From Paenibacillus sp. FSL R5-0345 (lineage in GTDB: Bacteria > Bacillota > Bacilli > Paenibacillales > Paenibacillaceae): DNA of 64,000 bases. The position numbers and the translations under genes were made by a program. The notes under the pieces were generated by a model that worked only from the letters and a program-made list of their open reading frames with translations, had not been told where the DNA came from and did not search any database. Where the stretch lies: the NCBI RefSeq assembly GCF_000758585.1, contig NZ_CP009281.1, positions 372,001 through 436,000 on the forward strand, written 5' to 3'. This document shows positions 50,842 to 60,216 of the stretch, one piece after another; the first letter of the stretch is position 1, and each line of letters starts with the position of its first letter.

Positions 50842-52785
50842 AAGCGACTCTTTAATCACTTTTTTATAATAGAACACGGATAGCACTGCAAAAATCGAAT
50901 ATAAGGCGGTGTATAGCAGCATCACCAGAATCATCGGCGTCATAAGCTCTGTACCGAAGAAGAACCATCCTGATTTTACGGCGAAGTAGCTGTGAAGCAA
51001 TCCAATGACTAACGGAATCCCAAAATTAAATAATTGTTTCGCCTGAATGCCTTTAAGCAGATCACCCTGCGTAAAACCAAGCTTTCTCAGGATCGTGTAA
51101 TTGGACTTTTCATTCTCACTTTCATCCATTTGTTTAAAGTAAAGTATACATCCGGAGGTAATCAGGAAGGTTAGCCCCAGAAAGGCAACGATAAACATGA
51201 TAAGTCCCATATTTTGCTTTTGATTGTTTTTCGTCTCCAGTTGAGAGTCGTATTTGCTGTCTTTTTTAAATTTCATGTTCTGAAAAAGCTCATTAGCATG
51301 TTCAACGCTTGACCGGTCCTTCATATCGATGCTGATATTAAGAGAGGACTTTTTTTGAAGGGCTGGATCTAGATCCTTCTTTAAGCGTTCAAAGGTCGTG
51401 TCGTCTACAATAGCAAGGGGTAAGCCGCCACCCGTGAAATAGAATAAAACGGGGGCTTCGATATCAATTCTTTTATAAAACTGCGGAATGACTTCATGTT
51501 GTCCCTTGAGTTCAATATCACCTTTGTCTTTCATACTAATTAGATTCTCCATTGCACTACTTGTCTTCGTAAAATAGGCCTCATCCGGGGATAGATCAAT
51601 GCCCTCAAGAGAATTTTCACTAATGACAGGGAGAGTCATATTCTTCGACATCATACCGATTGCCTGGGGATTGTTACCTAGTAGTTTCTCCACATTTACA
51701 TCTACCTGAATGACTTCGGTTATTTTTTCTGTAAACATCAAATTTTCAGCCGTTAATGCCTCTTTAAATTGATCAGCCTCCTGGATATCCGTAAGAATAA
51801 AATCTGACGGAACATAGAGCTTCGCACTTTTCTCAGCAGAGTAGAACGAAATGTAGCTCAAGGATAATAAACCTAGCGCCAGCGCTGATACCGTTGTAAT
51901 GACGGTCAGTAATACGGCATTTGATTTCATTCGGAACATAATGGAGGAGAGTGACAACACCTCTTTAATATTTAGATACCCGTTTTTCTTTTTGCGAATG
52001 AGATGAAAGATAAAGCTTACAGAGCCTTTATAAAAAAGATAAGTCCCAATGATAACTGAAGCCAGAATAGTGATCATGGCTATAGATAGCTCAGTCATTG
52101 ATGTTAAGTCTCCGCTAAACAATCGAGATGAAATCGAATAGCCAAGCAGAATCAATCCAATCCCAGCGATCCCTATAATCATTTCAAAGATAGACAGCTT
52201 TTTCACATTGCCTTCTGTGGTTGAGGTCACCCGGAATAAGGATAAAATGCTCTGTCTTTTAATAAAGCTATAATTCATCAGCATGATTAAGAGATAGATT
52301 ACAAAGAATACAATCAGCGTTTGAATCAGGGCTGGAGCAGAAAAACGAAGGGAGGCTATCGCATCGACCCCTATCGTTTTAAAAAGAATCATGAGAATTA
52401 ACTTTGAAACAGAAAAGCCTACGGCGATCCCTAGAACTAAAGATCCGAAATATAGAATGAAGTTCTCTGCCGAAAGAATTCGAAATATTTTTCCCTTGGT
52501 CATCCCGATTAATTGGAACAGGCCAATTTCTTTCCCCCGGCGTTTGATGAAGATGGTGTTAGCATATAACAGGAAAATGGATACAATTGCGACCAGTAAG
52601 ACCGAGGCAGCCTTAATTGCTGCGCCACCCTTGACCGAGCCTTCTACCGCATCCATTGAAGGATCGTATTGCAACGTAACAAAGGCGAAATATAAGGCCA
52701 CGCTAAAAACGAGAGCAAACACATACAGGTAGTAATTTCTGATGTTTTTTCGCAGATTTCGAAGCATCAGTACATTAATGCTCAT
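50839..52785 (-). CDS. BceB-type ABC permease (FtsX family)
   Basis: The FtsX-like permease has about ten membrane segments and a large extracytoplasmic domain of about 200 residues in the middle (from [20 protein letters not shown] onward), the peptide-sensing layout of Bce transporters. These remove or shield bacitracin, lantibiotics and similar peptides from lipid-II targets. The frame starts at GTG 52794; ATG at 52785 is better placed after AGGCGG (648 aa). It overlaps the ATPase gene by about 11 bases. Confidence 0.92.
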   Translation of the reverse strand: MSINVLMLRNLRKNIRNYYLYVFALVFSVALYFAFVTLQYDPSMDAVEGSVKGGAAIKAASVLLVAIVSIFLLYANTIFIKRRGKEIGLFQLIGMTKGKIFRILSAENFILYFGSLVLGIAVGFSVSKLILMILFKTIGVDAIASLRFSAPALIQTLIVFFVIYLLIMLMNYSFIKRQSILSLFRVTSTTEGNVKKLSIFEMIIGIAGIGLILLGYSISSRLFSGDLTSMTELSIAMITILASVIIGTYLFYKGSVSFIFHLIRKKKNGYLNIKEVLSLSSIMFRMKSNAVLLTVITTVSALALGLLSLSYISFYSAEKSAKLYVPSDFILTDIQEADQFKEALTAENLMFTEKITEVIQVDVNVEKLLGNNPQAIGMMSKNMTLPVISENSLEGIDLSPDEAYFTKTSSAMENLISMKDKGDIELKGQHEVIPQFYKRIDIEAPVLFYFTGGGLPLAIVDDTTFERLKKDLDPALQKKSSLNISIDMKDRSSVEHANELFQNMKFKKDSKYDSQLETKNNQKQNMGLIMFIVAFLGLTFLITSGCILYFKQMDESENEKSNYTILRKLGFTQGDLLKGIQAKQLFNFGIPLVIGLLHSYFAVKSGWFFFGTELMTPMILVMLLYTALYSIFAVLSVFYYKKVIKESL

Positions 52786-53536
52786 TCTGCACACCGCCTA
52801 ATACACCTTGTGTTTTTATGATATCGTTGAAGAACACTTGTCTTGATTGTTCCCCTTTATTCAACTGCGTATAGATCGTACCGTCCTTTATAAAAATAAC
52901 TCTGCTGCAATAACTCGCTGCCACCGGATCATGTGTAACCATAACGATTGTTGCTTTCCGTCTTTGATTGAGTTCACTCAGCTTGTTTAACAAATCAGAA
53001 GCAGATTTAGAATCCAAAGCTCCCGTAGGCTCGTCAGCAAAAATAATGCTTGGATCATGAATGAAGGCCCGAGCCGCAGAGGTACGTTGTTTTTGCCCAC
53101 CGGAAATTTCATTCGGGTACTTATTCTTTAACTCTAAAATCCCCAGTTCCCGCGCGACGTTTTCAAATTTCTCATTGGCGATTTTCTTGGGTGTTTTGGT
53201 AATGGATAGCGGTAAGAGGATGTTTTCCTTCACCGTCAGCGTGTCCAAGAGATTGTACTCTTGAAAAATAAAGCCTAAATGATTCTTCCGAAATTCAGCT
53301 AATTGCTTTTCTTTCATATTAGAAATTTCATTACCCTCGATGGTAATCGATCCGTTGCTGATCTGGTCAATTGACGAAAGAACGTTAAGCAGTGTGGTCT
53401 TTCCTGAACCGGAAGAGCCCATAATACCGACAAACTCGCCTTCCTCTATTGAAATATCTAAGCCGCTCAGCACGGATTGTTTGTTTAATTTGTTACCGTA
53501 GCTTTTATGAATTTTAGTGGCTTCTAGAATTGCCAT
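52775..53536 (-). CDS. BceA-type ABC ATPase
   Basis: The ATPase has Walker [13 protein letters not shown], signature [11 protein letters not shown], Walker [13 protein letters not shown] and the H-loop in [13 protein letters not shown]. The peptide-family MacB/Bce sequence and direct coupling to the FtsX permease support the assignment. Starts with GGGGAGTGAATC before ATG. The two-component genes upstream are separated by a terminator, so the transporter has its own promoter. Confidence 0.94.
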   Translation of the reverse strand: MAILEATKIHKSYGNKLNKQSVLSGLDISIEEGEFVGIMGSSGSGKTTLLNVLSSIDQISNGSITIEGNEISNMKEKQLAEFRKNHLGFIFQEYNLLDTLTVKENILLPLSITKTPKKIANEKFENVARELGILELKNKYPNEISGGQKQRTSAARAFIHDPSIIFADEPTGALDSKSASDLLNKLSELNQRRKATIVMVTHDPVAASYCSRVIFIKDGTIYTQLNKGEQSRQVFFNDIIKTQGVLGGVQNEH

Positions 53537-53610
53537 AATGATTCACTCCCCTTTTCTATAAGCTTTATTATAAAAGGCTTTACCGTTCTTATCCTTCGAT
53601 TGCCCGAACA

Positions 53611-53644
53611 AAATAAAAAAGCATGTGACATTGTTGTCACACGC
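53611..53644 (-). terminator. terminator of the two-component pair, possible operator
   Basis: On the minus strand GCGTGTGACA/TGTCACATGC form a stem around ACAA and are followed by six T. It overlaps the kinase stop codon. The core TGACA-n4-TGTCA also resembles Bce-type response-regulator sites and lies about 95 bases before the ATPase gene. Confidence 0.8.
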
Positions 53645-54641
53645 TTGAGAGCTTCACGAATTCATTTTTGAGCGGGAAGGTTAAAGTGAATGTCGTTCCT
53701 AATCCGAGCCTCGACTCAACTCCGATAACGATCAACAAGGATTGGGCTGCTTTTTTAGCTAAATATAATCCCATGCCTGTGGCGGCATTGTCACGATGTA
53801 CCGTTGTGGAAGTAAATCCTCTATCAAATATGCGAGGCAGATCTTTGGGATCTATTCCGCGCCCACCATCCTTCACCTCAAGAACGATATGCTCATCTTG
53901 CTGATAGCTGTTCACTGTAATATCTGATGCTTCGCTATATTTTACAGCGTTGGTTAGGAGTTGTCGGAGGATAAAAGCTAGCCATTTGGCATCACTAAGC
54001 ACTTCAGCTACCTCCAAGTTCAGTTCAAAGCCAATGCCCTTCTGAATACACCAGGATTGCAGCGTCTTGATCTCCCCGAAAATTAGCGTTTCTAAATCGA
54101 TATGTTCTATATATAAATCATTCTCGATAAAAGGAATTCGCCTTTGATGAAGCTGTTGGTCCAGCAGAAGGTGAATACGCAGCCATTCATAGGTCAGATT
54201 TTTCTTCATTCCTTCATCTTCCATACGCTCAATCATTAGATGCATCGCTGTCAGAGGGGTTTTCACCTCGTGAATCCAAGACAACAGTTCATCCTTTTCC
54301 TGCTCTAACGTTATCTGATTATTCGAAGCTGCTTGTTTTAAACATTTAGCTTGATTGGTGATGCTCTCTTCAATAATTTTCTCAAACGGGCTTTCGGGGG
54401 TAGCGATACTTGTTACATCGAGATCATCATCTCGCTCAGCTAAGCTTTTATAAAACCTGGTTTCCCTGGGATAGCGAAGGATTAAGAACATCAGGAAAAA
54501 AAACATCGATAAAGAGATCACATAGAGAACCGAAGAGAGTGGGATGGATGGATCCATATAGGTAACAAAGAGTATAAATAGATTGGTAAAGAGAACTAGT
54601 ATAATCCAGCTGATTCTTTCCAAGAGATACTTTTTAATCAT
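53637..54641 (-). CDS. BceS-type sensor histidine kinase
   Basis: Two membrane segments with almost no loop between them (about residues 10-60) mark an intramembrane-sensing kinase that gets its signal from the Bce transporter. The phospho-acceptor region is LLSWIHEVKTPLTAMHLM, and the ATPase domain has NAVKYS, DGGRGI and GMGLYLAKKAAQSL. It overlaps the response-regulator gene by four bases. Confidence 0.94.
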   Translation of the reverse strand: MIKKYLLERISWIILVLFTNLFILFVTYMDPSIPLSSVLYVISLSMFFFLMFLILRYPRETRFYKSLAERDDDLDVTSIATPESPFEKIIEESITNQAKCLKQAASNNQITLEQEKDELLSWIHEVKTPLTAMHLMIERMEDEGMKKNLTYEWLRIHLLLDQQLHQRRIPFIENDLYIEHIDLETLIFGEIKTLQSWCIQKGIGFELNLEVAEVLSDAKWLAFILRQLLTNAVKYSEASDITVNSYQQDEHIVLEVKDGGRGIDPKDLPRIFDRGFTSTTVHRDNAATGMGLYLAKKAAQSLLIVIGVESRLGLGTTFTLTFPLKNEFVKLSSV

Positions 54642-55339
54642 AGTGCTTCCTCTTCGATGGCCATATACCCTTGTCCCACCTTCGTCTCAATGAAAACACC
54701 TAATCCAAGCTCATCCAGCTTCTTTCGAAGCCGATTTACGTTGACGGTAAGGGTGTTGTCACTAATAAAACGTTTATCATCCCAAAGGCTATTGATTAAT
54801 TCCTCGCGGGTGACGATTTTATTCTTTTTCTCAATAAGCAATTTTAATATAAAAATCTCATTTTTCGTAAGCTCAATCGATCCCAGGTTATGGGTCAATA
54901 GATTTCTCTCATAATCCACGGTTGCTCCACACCATGTCTTGAGTTCGATGTTATCTGTGTTGTAATTGTAGACACGCCGAAGAATCGCTTGTACTTTGGC
55001 AATGAGTACATCGAAATGGAAGGGCTTTTGTATATAGTCATCGGCTCCAAGCTGCATCGACATCACCATATCCGTAGGATGATCACGGGAAGATAAGAAG
55101 ATAATCGGAAGGTTGGAGTGGGAGCGAATCATTCGGCACCAATGAAATCCATCGAATTTAGGTAATTGGATGTCGATGATAACTAAATCAGGTTTGATCT
55201 CTATAAATTCCTGCGTGACATTGCTGAAATCTTGAATGCCGTACACATCATAAGACCACTGCGTAAGTCGCTCTTTAATCTCATTAAACAGCGTCGTGTC
55301 ATCTTCGATTAATAATAGCTTGAACAAATGCTTCACCAC
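54638..55339 (-). CDS. BceR-type OmpR-family response regulator
   Basis: A receiver domain with D56 (LVIIDIQLP) is followed by a winged-helix OmpR domain (SIELTKNEIFILKLLIEKKN, then NTLTVNVNRLRKKL). GTG at 55339 has only a weak ribosome site, so expression may depend on coupling to the TetR gene 19 bases upstream. Its target should be the BceAB-type genes. Confidence 0.94.
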   Translation of the reverse strand: MVKHLFKLLLIEDDTTLFNEIKERLTQWSYDVYGIQDFSNVTQEFIEIKPDLVIIDIQLPKFDGFHWCRMIRSHSNLPIIFLSSRDHPTDMVMSMQLGADDYIQKPFHFDVLIAKVQAILRRVYNYNTDNIELKTWCGATVDYERNLLTHNLGSIELTKNEIFILKLLIEKKNKIVTREELINSLWDDKRFISDNTLTVNVNRLRKKLDELGLGVFIETKVGQGYMAIEEEAL

Positions 55340-55358
55340 ACTTTTTGTTAGTTAGTGT

Positions 55359-56249
55359 TTACAGCATTTTAGATAATACATCCTGATAATGCTTAAACTC
55401 TTTGGTTTCATTTAGATTAGGGCATGTCCTTAAGGATAGCAGAGCGCTTTCGATTAAGAACTGTCTTGGTTCCTTATTGTTCATGATTTCTTCCTGGATA
55501 AAGTATAACAGCTTTAGATAATTAGTGAGGTTCGCATCACCGGGCGCAAAGGATCTCTCTATAATTTTCTTCAAGCTTATGGTGGCAAAGGATAAATCAT
55601 TATTGAAAAAGTCAGAGTATTCCGAAGCGGGCAATAACTTGTCCACGTGATCCGGGGAGATGAGCTGAATGCCTCTTTGACTTACTTCTTCAACAATAGT
55701 TTGGATAAGAGTAGTGCAATAATTAATGATTTGCTCAGAAGTGATGACTTCATTCATAGCACTGTTGATTTGCAGCATATTTTGCAGAATCCCGTTAAAA
55801 ATGATGGCTCCATCCAGTAAATAGGGTTTCTTATCTTCAGGGAAGATATGAAGGAAACGTTCATATACCCAGGTTAGCAGGCTGAACTTCGTTTTTTTGA
55901 TAAACGTTATTAAGTCTGGATCATTGGAGACCAGAGCATCCTCAACAAGCTGTAACAATTTATTTTTTTTATTAATTTTCATGACCAACTGAATCTGCTC
56001 GGCAAATATCTTAATGTCAGAGGGATCTTGACCAATGATCAGTGAATTTCGCCCTTCTTCCAGCTGAATGTGAATAGAAGTGAATACAGCCTTAAAAAGA
56101 TCCCCCTTGGAAGGAAAATAGTTATAAAAAGATCCTTTGGAGATACGACTATGATTCAAAATATCCTGAATGGATGTGGCGTGGTAGCCTTTTTCAATAA
56201 ATAGTTCATGTGCTTTATGAATCACTTGCTCTTTGCGTTTATTTATCAT
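55359..56249 (-). CDS. TetR-family regulator
   Basis: The TetR helix-turn-helix reads KEQVIHKAHELFIEKGYHAT, then SIQDILNHSRISKGSFYNYF, and the C-terminal ligand domain of about 220 residues is long for the family. The frame starts at TTG 56285; ATG at 56249 after AAAGGGG is preferred (296 aa). It is divergent from a DHA2 efflux gene and 19 bases upstream of the Bce-type response regulator, so it may control both the pump and the peptide module. Confidence 0.92.
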   Translation of the reverse strand: MINKRKEQVIHKAHELFIEKGYHATSIQDILNHSRISKGSFYNYFPSKGDLFKAVFTSIHIQLEEGRNSLIIGQDPSDIKIFAEQIQLVMKINKKNKLLQLVEDALVSNDPDLITFIKKTKFSLLTWVYERFLHIFPEDKKPYLLDGAIIFNGILQNMLQINSAMNEVITSEQIINYCTTLIQTIVEEVSQRGIQLISPDHVDKLLPASEYSDFFNNDLSFATISLKKIIERSFAPGDANLTNYLKLLYFIQEEIMNNKEPRQFLIESALLSLRTCPNLNETKEFKHYQDVLSKML

Positions 56250-56341
56250 CTGAGGTGCCCCTTTAAGCTGGACTCTTTGTTCCAATATAGACTAGCTTAT
56301 ATTTCCACTTAATACAATTTCAATTTTAAATGAATTTTGTC

Positions 56342-56370
56342 TTGCCAAGCAGGAAATAAGAGAGTATTAT
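56342..56370 (+). promoter_or_regulatory. promoter of the DHA2 efflux gene
   Basis: TTGCCA (56342-56347) and TATTAT (56365-56370) are exactly 17 bases apart, about 72 bases before the start. Confidence 0.75.
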
Positions 56371-56394
56371 ATTGTACACTGGTTTGTAACTAGA

Positions 56395-56408
56395 GTTCAA
56401 ATTTGAAC
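56395..56408. promoter_or_regulatory. palindromic operator of the DHA2 efflux gene
   Basis: GTTCAAATTTGAAC is a perfect 14-bp palindrome at about +18 to +31 of the predicted transcript, fit for a roadblock repressor. Its 12-bp core equals that of the PadR/MFS operator at 27567-27580. Confidence 0.7.
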
Positions 56409-56441
56409 CGTTAGTATGATTATAGAATGGAGGATTCCAAA

Positions 56442-57965
56442 ATGAAAGCAAAAGAAAGTAAAGCGTCTTACGGGATTTTGGCAATCCTCATGATTGGTGC
56501 TTTTGTTGCTTTACTGAGTAATACTCTACTCAATATAGCTTTACCATCGATTATGAAGGATTTTGATGTCAGTGCCTCAACGGTACAGTGGCTATCAACA
56601 GGTTATATGCTAGTGAACGGGATCATGATTCCTTCAACAGCCTTTTTGATTCAAAAGTATACTGCGAGACGGTTATTCTTAATCGCCATTGGATTATTTG
56701 CGATAGGAACCTTTATCGGAGGCTTTGCTTCAAGTTTCCCTGTGTTGTTGATCGCCAGAATGGTTCAGGCTTCAGGGGCAGCGATCATGATGCCATTATT
56801 AATGAACGTATTGTTCACAACCTTTCCTCCTGAGAAACGTGGTTCAGCTATGGGGATGTTCGGGTTGGTTATGATTTTTGCACCAGCGATCGGACCTACA
56901 TTATCCGGCTGGATTATTCAGCACTATGAATGGCCTGTTCTATTCTTTATGATTGCTCCAATCGCCGTATTGGTGTTTATTCTGGCCTTTTTTAAATTGC
57001 ATGATCCTAAAAAAGATGTGGCGATTAAGATCGATTTCTTATCCGTAGTTCTATCAGCGATTGGGTTCGGGGGTCTTCTATACGGCTTCAGTTCCGCTGG
57101 GAACAAAGGATGGGATGATCCAATGGTCTACTCTGCACTTATTATCGGAGCGATTGGATTAGTGATCTTCATTATGCGCCAAATGAAGATGAAGGAGCCT
57201 ATGCTTAACTTCAGAGTGTACAAATATCCGATGTTCGCTTTATCTTCAGCGATTTCGATTACACTGAATATGGCAATGTTCTCTGCGATGATGCTAATGC
57301 CGATCTACCTGCAAAATATTAGAGGAATTTCACCGCTGGATTCGGGACTTCTAATGTTGCCTGGTGCGCTAATTATGGGTGTAATGTCACCAATTACAGG
57401 TAAATTGTTCGATAAATTCGGCGGTAAGGTGTTAGCGCTAATCGGCTTAGCGATTGTAGTGATCAGTACGTATTTCTTTAGTGATTTGACTGAAACGACT
57501 AAGTATTCGACACTCATGATTCTGTATTCTGTGAGAATGTTCGGGATCTCTATGGTGATGATGCCAGTTATGACCAATGGTCTGAACTCGATCCCAGCCA
57601 AATATACTCCGCATGGTACTGCCATGAACAGTACGATTCAGCAAGTATCAGGGGCGATTGGCGGAGCACTGCTCGTAACCATTATGTCTAACAGTACCAC
57701 TTCACATGTGAAGGATATGGTCGCTGATGCTGTAAGTAAATTAACGACTAAACCTTCGGCAGACCAATTGCTTGGTATACAAAATCAAGTCATTGCGAAA
57801 GCCACTATTGAAGGAATTAACGATGCATTCTTAGTATCTGTAGGCGTAGCGATTATTGCATTTATTCTAGCCTTCTTTATTAAAAGAGGCGTACAGCCAA
57901 AGGAAACGGCAGAAGAGAAAGTGACTGCAAAGAAAGTAGCTGCTAAGCAGGTTACAACGCATTAG
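56442..57965 (+). CDS. DHA2-family MFS multidrug efflux transporter
   Basis: The protein has fourteen predicted membrane segments: TM1 VALLSNTLLNIALPSIMKDF, QWLSTGYMLVNGIMIPSTAF and RMVQASGAAIMMPLLMNVLF with GPTLSGWIIQHYEWPVLFFM fit the EmrB/LmrB branch. A Lys-rich C-terminus is present. ATG at 56442 follows ATGGAGG by eight bases; the ORF opens five codons earlier. Divergent from the TetR gene and probably repressed by it. Confidence 0.94.
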   Translation: MKAKESKASYGILAILMIGAFVALLSNTLLNIALPSIMKDFDVSASTVQWLSTGYMLVNGIMIPSTAFLIQKYTARRLFLIAIGLFAIGTFIGGFASSFPVLLIARMVQASGAAIMMPLLMNVLFTTFPPEKRGSAMGMFGLVMIFAPAIGPTLSGWIIQHYEWPVLFFMIAPIAVLVFILAFFKLHDPKKDVAIKIDFLSVVLSAIGFGGLLYGFSSAGNKGWDDPMVYSALIIGAIGLVIFIMRQMKMKEPMLNFRVYKYPMFALSSAISITLNMAMFSAMMLMPIYLQNIRGISPLDSGLLMLPGALIMGVMSPITGKLFDKFGGKVLALIGLAIVVISTYFFSDLTETTKYSTLMILYSVRMFGISMVMMPVMTNGLNSIPAKYTPHGTAMNSTIQQVSGAIGGALLVTIMSNSTTSHVKDMVADAVSKLTTKPSADQLLGIQNQVIAKATIEGINDAFLVSVGVAIIAFILAFFIKRGVQPKETAEEKVTAKKVAAKQVTTH

Positions 57966-57974
57966 TCTATATTC

Positions 57975-58012
57975 AAAAAGGCGCTCACCTTATAGGTGAT
58001 GCGCCTTTTTTT
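57975..58012 (+). terminator. terminator after the DHA2 gene
   Basis: AAAGGCGC-TCACC pairs with GGTGA-TGCGCCTTT around TTATA, followed by a T run. Confidence 0.9.
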
Positions 58013-58033
58013 GCTAATGTTAATTTATGAAGA

Positions 58034-59077
58034 TTACTTAAAACGATGTGTTAATCTCGGACCATCCTGAATAACTGTGATAGATTTGTCGTTCGCGACA
58101 TATAACCTGTTCGATAGTGGATTAAGTGCAATATTTACGCCTGTTACGGAGGGGAATACCGCAATTCTTTTAAACGTACTGGCGTTATATACGGACATTC
58201 TGTTCTTATTGAAATTACTGACAAATAAATGATTTGTAATCGGGTTGATGAATGTGCTGGAGGAGGAAGATAACACTCTAGTTGCGATCACCTTATTGGT
58301 ATTTCCATTAAGCACAAAAAGCTTCCCTTGTTTAACCTGTTGAGCGCTGGAGACGTAAACACGGTTCGTAAGCGGATTAAGGATGACCTCGCTTTGTAGC
58401 CGTCCAAGCTGTACATTCTTGAGGAGCTTGTTGGTGCGGCCATTGATCACGGAAAGAAAGCGGCTTAAGTTGTTCGCTACATAAATACGGTTTGTTACCG
58501 GATTTAGCGCTGGTGTGATCACTGGATTGTTGCCGACTTTTATAGTTGCGATCACAGTTTGAGTACAGCCGTTGATGACAGATACGGAGTTGTTTATCGT
58601 ATTTGTTACATAAATGCGATTGGTACGTTTATTAATGACGATCGCGGAAGGGCGACCGCCGATCTGGATAGTAGTCCGAATGCTGTTCGATCTGCCATCG
58701 ATGACGGTTACGATGCCAGAGGCACTCGACACATAAATCAGGTTCGTTCGAACATTAACGTTAACACTATCAGGGTTGCTGCCTACTTGGAGGGTCTTAA
58801 TTACACGGTTTGTCCGTCCGTTAATTACAGATATTGTCCCATCGCGGAAGTTGGTGACATACACACGGTTTGTTCTTGGGTTTATTGCAAGCTTAAGTGG
58901 AAATCTACCTACCGGGATGGTTGCAATGATCCGATTGGTTAGGGTGCTCAAAACACCGACAGTTCCGGCTGTAGTATTAGGATTTACGAAGTATACCCGA
59001 TTGGTTATGGGATTTACCTCAATATCTCCGACGGGTACGGATGTGGGAACTGTGGTTATGATGGTGGGTAACGCCAT
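58034..59077 (-). CDS. YVTN-family beta-propeller protein
   Basis: Eight repeats of about 41-43 residues carry the motif NPxTNRVYV...VINGRTNRVI, each one a propeller blade. There is no signal peptide or membrane segment, so the protein is predicted to be cytoplasmic, unlike many surface-associated YVTN proteins. The start follows GAGGGGG by eight bases. Function unknown; such propellers usually bind proteins or redox partners. The repeats may make the gene prone to length change. Confidence 0.9.
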   Translation of the reverse strand: MALPTIITTVPTSVPVGDIEVNPITNRVYFVNPNTTAGTVGVLSTLTNRIIATIPVGRFPLKLAINPRTNRVYVTNFRDGTISVINGRTNRVIKTLQVGSNPDSVNVNVRTNLIYVSSASGIVTVIDGRSNSIRTTIQIGGRPSAIVINKRTNRIYVTNTINNSVSVINGCTQTVIATIKVGNNPVITPALNPVTNRIYVANNLSRFLSVINGRTNKLLKNVQLGRLQSEVILNPLTNRVYVSSAQQVKQGKLFVLNGNTNKVIATRVLSSSSSTFINPITNHLFVSNFNKNRMSVYNASTFKRIAVFPSVTGVNIALNPLSNRLYVANDKSITVIQDGPRLTHRFK

Positions 59078-59228
59078 GATATAACCCCCTCTTCAAATGA
59101 CTAGATGCTTCATTATATTTGGGCAAGGGCAAAAGGGTACTACATATATCGTTGCAAGATGACACTGACTATCCTTATAGAATAAGGTAAGGTATACTGG
59201 AATGAACTTTTCAGTAAGAGGTGATTAA

Positions 59229-59978
59229 ATGGCTGGGACAGTCTCCATATTAGGCGTTCCATTTTCAAAGCTAACACTTGATGAGACAACGCTTCATCTA
59301 ACAGAACATATTCAATCCGGAGAACCGAAGCTATTTCATTTGATTACGGCGAACCCGGAAATTACGATAACAAGCCAATCGGACGAGCTGCTTCGAACCA
59401 TACTCCATGAGGCAGATTTGATTACTCCTGATGGGATTGGCATTGTGCTGGCATCGAGAAGAAAAGGTGACCCTATAGCTGAACGAGTTACGGGGTATGA
59501 ACTACTTCTTGAGCTGCTCGCACAAGGGAATAAGCTGGGTTGGAGCTTTTATTTCTTAGGCACGGATGAGCATACCAGCTGTAAAGCGGTTGAAAAGATT
59601 ACAGAGCTTTATCCGAATGTTAAAATTGCCGGAAGACATAATGGTTTTCTTGCTAAAGAAGAGGAACCGGCCATTGTGGCAGAGATTCAGCACGCACAGC
59701 CAGATTTCCTGATTGTCGCGATGGGGGCTCCATACTCTGACAAGTGGGTTTATAAGCATAAACAGGCGCTTTCTCAGGTTAAGGTTGTGTTTGGCGTGGG
59801 GGGAAGCTTGGATGTTATAGCGGGAAAAGTGACTCCAGCCCCTGCGATATGGAAGAAACTCAATTTGGAGTGGCTGCATCGACTCTTATTCGCACCTGTG
59901 GCCAAAGGACAAAAGTCGCGCTGGCGCAGGCAAGCAGTTCTTCCTAAATTCGTGTATCGAGCTATGATTAGGAAATAA
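59229..59978 (+). CDS. tagA: WecB/TagA/CpsF-family glycosyltransferase
   Basis: The GT26 fold is shown by FHLITANPEITITSQSDELL, the catalytic-region TPDGIGIVLASR, FYFLGTDEHTS and QPDFLIVAMGAPYSDKW, and the C-terminal basic PEW-like LNLEWLHRLLFAP. TagA adds N-acetylmannosamine to undecaprenyl-PP-GlcNAc in wall teichoic acid linkage synthesis. The C-terminal basic helix binds membrane. It is separate from other wall-polymer genes here, so the acceptor could be a capsule or teichoic acid. Confidence 0.92.
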   Translation: MAGTVSILGVPFSKLTLDETTLHLTEHIQSGEPKLFHLITANPEITITSQSDELLRTILHEADLITPDGIGIVLASRRKGDPIAERVTGYELLLELLAQGNKLGWSFYFLGTDEHTSCKAVEKITELYPNVKIAGRHNGFLAKEEEPAIVAEIQHAQPDFLIVAMGAPYSDKWVYKHKQALSQVKVVFGVGGSLDVIAGKVTPAPAIWKKLNLEWLHRLLFAPVAKGQKSRWRRQAVLPKFVYRAMIRK

Positions 59979-59995
59979 GGTACAGCAGTAAATAT

Positions 59996-60045
59996 AGTCT
60001 TTCACTATTTCTGCAATTTGTAGAAATAGTGAAAGACTTTTTTTT
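59996..60045 (+). terminator. terminator after tagA
   Basis: A perfect 17-bp stem (59996-60012 with 60022-60038) around a 9-nt loop is followed by a T run, one of the strongest terminators in the window. Confidence 0.95.
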
Positions 60046-60158
60046 GTTATCGCTTTACAGGAAATATGCCCTAAGTATTTAAGAGAGAATATTGGCTGGA
60101 ACAATTCCAATATATTACTGATTGCTTTTTTAAGAATGTTGTAATAAAATCTTATCAA

Positions 60159-60175
60159 GATAATAAATTATTATC
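60159..60175. promoter_or_regulatory. palindrome before the YheO-type regulator
   Basis: GATAATA-AAT-TATTATC is a perfect inverted repeat 42-58 bases before the gene. It is a candidate self-control site. It is too short for a full Fur box. Confidence 0.5.
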
Positions 60176-60216
60176 AAAATAGAAAAGACGTAAAACGAAA
60201 GGAGTGAGATGCTCAC

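Noticed and set aside
60159..60175. Possible second Fur box
   Set aside because: The palindrome is GATAATA-AAT-TATTATC; its centre and length do not fit the 19-bp Fur consensus well enough.
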